A DNA stretch of 52,557 nucleotides from Mesorhizobium alhagi CCNWXJ12-2 (GTDB lineage: Bacteria > Pseudomonadota > Alphaproteobacteria > Rhizobiales > Rhizobiaceae), in contig NZ_AHAM01000278.1 of the NCBI RefSeq assembly GCF_000236565.1, forward strand, positions 1-52,557. Direction: 5' to 3'. The notes below the pieces were generated by a model. That model saw only the letters and a program-made list of their open reading frames with translations, did not search any database and had not been told where the DNA came from. The position numbers and the translations under genes were made by a program. Positions 49,231 through 52,557 of this stretch are shown here, one piece after another (within the stretch, counting starts at the first letter, position 1; each line of letters opens with the position of its first letter).

Positions 49231-50562
49231 ATGAAAAAGGTCACTGACAAGCTCTGGATAGCGCCGCAACCGCGCAAGGACGATCTGGCCGATGCGGCAA
49301 GGCGAGGGATTTCCGCGGTCATCAACAATCGGCCGGACGGTGAAGAGCCTGGGCAGCCGAGTGCGGCCGAAAACCGGCAGGCCGCCGAAGAGCTTGGCAT
49401 GGACTACATTCACATCCCGATTGTGCCCGGCCAATTTCAGGAAGGCGAGGTGCGCGATTTCCAGAAGGCGCTCGCCGAAGCCGGTGGACGTGTACTGGCG
49501 CACTGCAAGACTGGAACCCGTTCGCTGACGCTATGGTCGATCGGCGAGGTGCTGGACGGTCGAATGACGACGGCAGAACTCGTTCCGTTTGGCCAACGTC
49601 TCGGAGTCGATCTGACAGGCGCGATCAAGTGGCTCGAGAGCAATTCCGGACCACTCAGGTCAGCGGAAAAAGACCACTGGGCCACGCGGAATCCGCAGGT
49701 TAAGGGCTTTTTCGATAAGCGTACGTTTTCCATACAGTACGTCGTCGCCGACCCTGAGACCAGGAAGTGCGCCATCATCGATCCTGTCCTGGATTTCGAT
49801 GAACGGTCCGGAGCAACGGCGACGAAGAATGCCGACGCGATTCTAGACTTCGTTCGGGAACAAGGCTTCGAGGTCGAATGGATCCTGGACACACACCCCC
49901 ACGCCGATCACCTCTCTGCCGCCCGATATCTAAAGGAAAAGACCGGGGCCCCGACAGCGATCGGCAGCAGGGTGACCGAAGTCCAGGAGCTCTGGAAAGG
50001 CATTTACAACTGGCCTGACTTCCCTGCCGACGGCTCGCAGTGGGACAGGCTCTTTGCGCAGGGCGACACTTTTATCGTAGGATCCATTCCCGCGAAGGTG
50101 TTGTTCTCGCCCGGACACACGCTGGCTTCCATCACTTATGTGATCGGCGATGCCGCCTTCGTCCACGACACCCTGTTCATGCCGGACAGCGGTACGGCAC
50201 GTGCCGACTTTCCTGGAGGCAACGCCAATCGCCTCTGGCAATCCATCCAGGAGATCCTGTCGCTCCCGGACGAGACGCGCGTCTTCACCGGACACGACTA
50301 TCAGCCGAACGATCGCGAGCCGCTCTGGGAGTCTACGGTCGGAGAGCAAAAGGCCAACAACACGCACATCGCAAAATGCAAGAGCGAGGCTGAGTTCGTG
50401 AAGGTACGTGAGGCGCGTGACAGGACGCTGCCGATGCCCAAACTCATCCTGCACGCGCTGCAGGTGAACACGAATGGCGGACGGCTGCCCGAGCCTGAGG
50501 CGAATGGCAGGCGCTATCTCAAATTTCCCCTCAATGTGCTCGAGGGCGCGGCATGGGATTGA
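49231..50562 (+). CDS. blh: Bifunctional sulfurtransferase/persulfide dioxygenase (Blh)
   Basis: A 443-residue fusion. The N-terminal DUF442 (beta-lactamase hydrolase-like, phosphatase/sulfurtransferase) domain, about 1-110, has the Cys loop LAHCKTGTRS. The C-terminal metallo-beta-lactamase domain, about 145-440, has the metal motif DTHPHADHLSAARYL, then SPGHTLASITY and VFTGHDYQPN, typical of ETHE1-type persulfide dioxygenases. It oxidises sulfane sulfur to sulfite in sulfide detoxification. AGGAGG precedes the ATG. The operon continues with bigR. Confidence 0.94.
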   Translation: MKKVTDKLWIAPQPRKDDLADAARRGISAVINNRPDGEEPGQPSAAENRQAAEELGMDYIHIPIVPGQFQEGEVRDFQKALAEAGGRVLAHCKTGTRSLTLWSIGEVLDGRMTTAELVPFGQRLGVDLTGAIKWLESNSGPLRSAEKDHWATRNPQVKGFFDKRTFSIQYVVADPETRKCAIIDPVLDFDERSGATATKNADAILDFVREQGFEVEWILDTHPHADHLSAARYLKEKTGAPTAIGSRVTEVQELWKGIYNWPDFPADGSQWDRLFAQGDTFIVGSIPAKVLFSPGHTLASITYVIGDAAFVHDTLFMPDSGTARADFPGGNANRLWQSIQEILSLPDETRVFTGHDYQPNDREPLWESTVGEQKANNTHIAKCKSEAEFVKVREARDRTLPMPKLILHALQVNTNGGRLPEPEANGRRYLKFPLNVLEGAAWD

Positions 50563-50903
50563 CGAGGATGAAAACCGATCTGGCACCCGAAACCGAGGAC
50601 ATGATCGAGCAGGCGGACGCCGCGGCTGACTTTTTGAAGAAGCTGGCGAACCCCAACCGCCTGATGATCGTCTGCGCGCTTGTGGAGGGTGAACTCTCGG
50701 TACGCGCGCTGGAGGACACGCTCGGGATACGTCAGCCCGGCCTTTCCCAGCAGATCGCCGAACTCCGCGAAGCGGGATTCATCGTCGGGCGCAAGGAATC
50801 GAAATCCGTCTTCTACTGCCTGGCGGATGACCGCGTGAAAGAGTTCGTCACCATGATGCACCGCATGTTCTGCGAAACGCCATCGGCCGCACAACCCGAT
50901 TAG
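50553..50903 (+). CDS. bigR: BigR-type ArsR-family sulfide-responsive repressor
   Basis: A 116-residue winged-helix ArsR repressor: [18 protein letters not shown], then the recognition helix [20 protein letters not shown], then a wing. Cys41 and Cys107 correspond to the redox pair of BigR, which forms a disulfide or polysulfide in the presence of sulfide and releases DNA. The start overlaps the end of blh by 10 bases. An alternative ATG lies at 50568. Confidence 0.92.
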   Translation: MGLTRMKTDLAPETEDMIEQADAAADFLKKLANPNRLMIVCALVEGELSVRALEDTLGIRQPGLSQQIAELREAGFIVGRKESKSVFYCLADDRVKEFVTMMHRMFCETPSAAQPD

Positions 50904-50911
50904 AGGCTCTT

Positions 50912-51334
50912 ATGACTGAGTTCACACCAATCGCTTCTCTGTTGGGCGGCGCAATGATCGGTCTTTCGGCCGTTCTTCTGATGCTATGGGAGGGCCGGAT
51001 AGCTGGGATCAGCGGCATCGCCAGCGGACTCCTGCCGCCCTATCGCGACGACGCTTTCCCATCGCGGTTCGGCTTCGTCCTTGGCCTGATAGCCGCGCCG
51101 CTGCTTCTGATGACCTTCACGGGCACCGAGATCACGCAGACCGTTTCGTCAAACGTGCCCCTGATGATCGCGGCTGGCCTCTTGGTGGGTTTCGGCTCCG
51201 TCTATGGCAATGGCTGCACTTCGGGCCACGGCGTCTGCGGATTGTCGCGACTTTCGGGGCGTTCGATGGTCGCGACCGCGGTCTTCATGGCGATGGCTTT
51301 CGTCACCGTCTTCCTCGTCCGTCACGTGATTTGA
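50912..51334 (+). CDS. YeeE/YedE half-transporter (PmpA-like)
   Basis: A 140-residue membrane protein with four hydrophobic helices and the sulfur-transport signature [21 protein letters not shown] near residues 98-118. YeeE/YedE proteins carry thiosulfate or other sulfur compounds. The two half-size genes in BigR operons are called PmpA and PmpB. It starts 8 bases after bigR. Confidence 0.9.
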   Translation: MTEFTPIASLLGGAMIGLSAVLLMLWEGRIAGISGIASGLLPPYRDDAFPSRFGFVLGLIAAPLLLMTFTGTEITQTVSSNVPLMIAAGLLVGFGSVYGNGCTSGHGVCGLSRLSGRSMVATAVFMAMAFVTVFLVRHVI

Positions 51335-51345
51335 GGCTCAGCATC

Positions 51346-51777
51346 ATGTCCTTTCTGGTAAATCTCGTCCTCGGGCTGCTCTTCGGCATCGGCCTGGTCG
51401 TCTCGGGAATGTCGGACCCCGCAAAGGTCCTGAACTTCCTCGATCTCTCTGGAAGTTGGGACCCCTCGCTGGCCTTTGTCATGGGCGGCGCGGTCATTGT
51501 CGCATTCTTCGGTTATCGTCTGGTCCTGAAGCGCGATGCACCGATTGTCGGTGGCAGGTTCCATCTACCGGGCCGGAAGGACATCGACGCGCGCGTTGTA
51601 GCCGGTCCGGCGATCTTCGGCATCGGCTGGGGACTTGGCGGCTTTTGCCCGGGTCCGGCCCTCACCGCGCTCGGGCTGGGGGCGACAGGCACACTTGCTT
51701 TCCTGCCCGCAATGATCGTCGGTATGTGGGCCGCCCGTCTGCTTGCACTGGCAAGCCCCAGACCCCGCACGGTTTGA
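51346..51777 (+). CDS. YeeE/YedE half-transporter (PmpB-like)
   Basis: A 143-residue membrane protein, second half of the pair. LLFGIGLVVSGMSDPAKVLNF at the N-terminus and GWGLGGFCPGPALTALG near 105 with the conserved Cys are typical. It follows PmpA after 11 bases. Together they may form one sulfur channel controlled by BigR. Confidence 0.9.
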   Translation: MSFLVNLVLGLLFGIGLVVSGMSDPAKVLNFLDLSGSWDPSLAFVMGGAVIVAFFGYRLVLKRDAPIVGGRFHLPGRKDIDARVVAGPAIFGIGWGLGGFCPGPALTALGLGATGTLAFLPAMIVGMWAARLLALASPRPRTV

Positions 51778-51799
51778 GCTCAGGTACCGAGGGCAATCC

Positions 51800-52362
51800 G
51801 TGACACGCCTCGCCCGATACCTCCCGATACTTGATTGGGGGCGGCAATATCACCGAGACGTGCTCACCAGCGATCTCGTGGCGGCGGCGATCGTGACCAT
51901 CATGCTGATCCCGCAATCGCTGGCCTACGCCATGCTGGCAGGGTTGCCTGCGGAAGTAGGCCTTTACGCGTCCATCTTGCCCCTGATCGCTTATGCGATC
52001 TTTGGGACGAGCCGCACGCTCGCGGTCGGGCCAGTGGCCGTCGTTTCTTTGATGACGGCATCCTCGATCGGTACGATTGCCGCACAGGGAACGCCTGACT
52101 ATCTCACGGCTGCCGCGCTGCTCGCCTTGATCTCAGGCGCGATGCTGATGGCAATGGGGTTGCTTCGCATGGGCTTCATGGCGAATTTCCTCAGCCATCC
52201 GGTCATCTCTGGTTTCATCACCGCTTCCGGGCTGCTCATCGCAGCCGGCCAGGTGAAGCACATCCTCGGTGTGCGGGCGGAGGGTCATACTCTTGCCGAG
52301 GTCGCGGGCGAACTGTTCTTCAACCTTCATGAGACGAACATCGTCACCCTCCTTGTTGGCGT
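51800..52362 (+). pseudogene. SulP-family anion transporter, 3' part lost
   Basis: From a GTG at 51800, after GAGGGCAA, the N-terminal about 187 residues of a SulP sulfate permease are intact: RDVLTSDLVAAAIVTIMLIP, LAYAMLAGLPAEVGLYASIL, GTSRTLAVGPVAVVSLMTAS and HPVISGFITASGLLIAAGQV. Homology ends near LLVGVS at about 52362. The frame then runs 23 codons into IS sequence to a TGA at 52430-52432. The remaining helices and the STAS domain are missing. It was the last gene of the sulfide operon. Confidence 0.85.
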
Positions 52363-52394
52363 GAGTGTTCTAGATGCCGTAATGGGCCGGCGCT

Positions 52395-52557
52395 CCTCGC
52401 ATAGCCAGGAAGGCGGCTGTCCCTCAGAGTGATGATGTTGAAACGGGGTCCGATTGTGTCGGCCCCAAGCATCAAGCGAGGGACAACCATGGACTATTAT
52501 GCAGGAATTGATGGTGCGCCGTGACGGCGCGGGAGGTGAATATGGAATAGCCACCTC
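52395..52557 (+). mobile_element. IS110-family 5' end with truncated transposase
   Basis: From about 52395 the sequence looks like the left end of an IS110-family element. An ATG at 52490 starts MDYYAGID, the typical IS110 transposase N-terminus, but the frame stops after about 11 residues, where unrelated or 3'-end sequence begins (GTGCGCCGTGACGG onward). The element is therefore internally deleted, or a recombined remnant. It interrupts the SulP gene. The window ends inside it. Confidence 0.65.

Noticed and set aside
1-52557. tRNA genes, rRNA genes, CRISPR arrays, prophage genes
   Set aside because: No cloverleaf-like sequences, regular repeat-spacer arrays or phage structural genes were noticed on either strand.

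Overview
The window looks like alphaproteobacterial DNA, most likely from the Hyphomicrobiales (rhizobia and relatives). The GC content is high, the conjugation genes are of the Agrobacterium VirB/VirD type, and the relaxase-linked accessory genes (DUF736, DUF2493, toprim/DUF7146, WGR, DUF2958 types) are typical of rhizobial plasmids and integrative elements. FNR/FixK-type operators are used throughout the right half. No tRNA, rRNA or CRISPR array was found.

Region 1 (1-12152) is a compact VirB-type type IV secretion operon on the + strand. The order is a C-terminal fragment of an unidentified gene, VirB2, VirB3, VirB4, a lytic transglycosylase, VirB5, a VirB7-like lipoprotein, VirB6, VirB8, VirB9, VirB10, VirB11 and the VirD4 coupling protein. 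Most junctions overlap by 1-4 bases, and all core parts appear intact. Region 2 (12160-21990) is the DNA-processing and accessory part. It holds a decayed ISNCY-type transposase, a conserved unknown gene, a VirD2-like relaxase with a MobC-like partner, a predicted oriT, a VirC1/VirC2-like ParA plus ribbon-helix-helix pair, an HTH regulator, a WGR-domain protein, DUF736 and DUF2493 genes, and broken DUF2958 and toprim genes. Together regions 1 and 2 look like the transfer machinery of a plasmid or ICE. The oriT carries a nick sequence that matches the T-DNA border core.

Region 3 (22000-48774) is a stress island. Twelve perfect TTGA-N6-TCAA sites and three one-mismatch sites lie in about 26 kb, nearly all just upstream of genes. 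A single FNR-type regulator gene with N-terminal cysteines sits in the middle. The associated genes are four universal stress proteins, a CBS/BON protein, two c-type cytochromes, a Ca2+-type P-type ATPase, a phasin-like protein, an Hsp20 chaperone, DUF2267, a phosphoribosyltransferase, a PNPOx-like flavoprotein, an APH/P-loop kinase fusion, a PatZ-like acyl-CoA synthetase/acetyltransferase, DUF302, an atypical P1B-type ATPase, TrxC and an MgtC/DUF4010 membrane protein. The gene content closely resembles the mycobacterial DosR dormancy regulon, but with FNR-type control. Several genes in the island have decayed: a PHA synthase, an ABC ATPase/membrane-fusion pair and a glucoamylase remnant.

Region 4 (48804-52557) starts with a decayed NAD(P)H oxidoreductase. 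A BigR/Blh-type sulfide-detoxification operon follows: blh, bigR and two YeeE/YedE half-transporters. It ends in a SulP anion transporter gene cut short by an IS110-family end.
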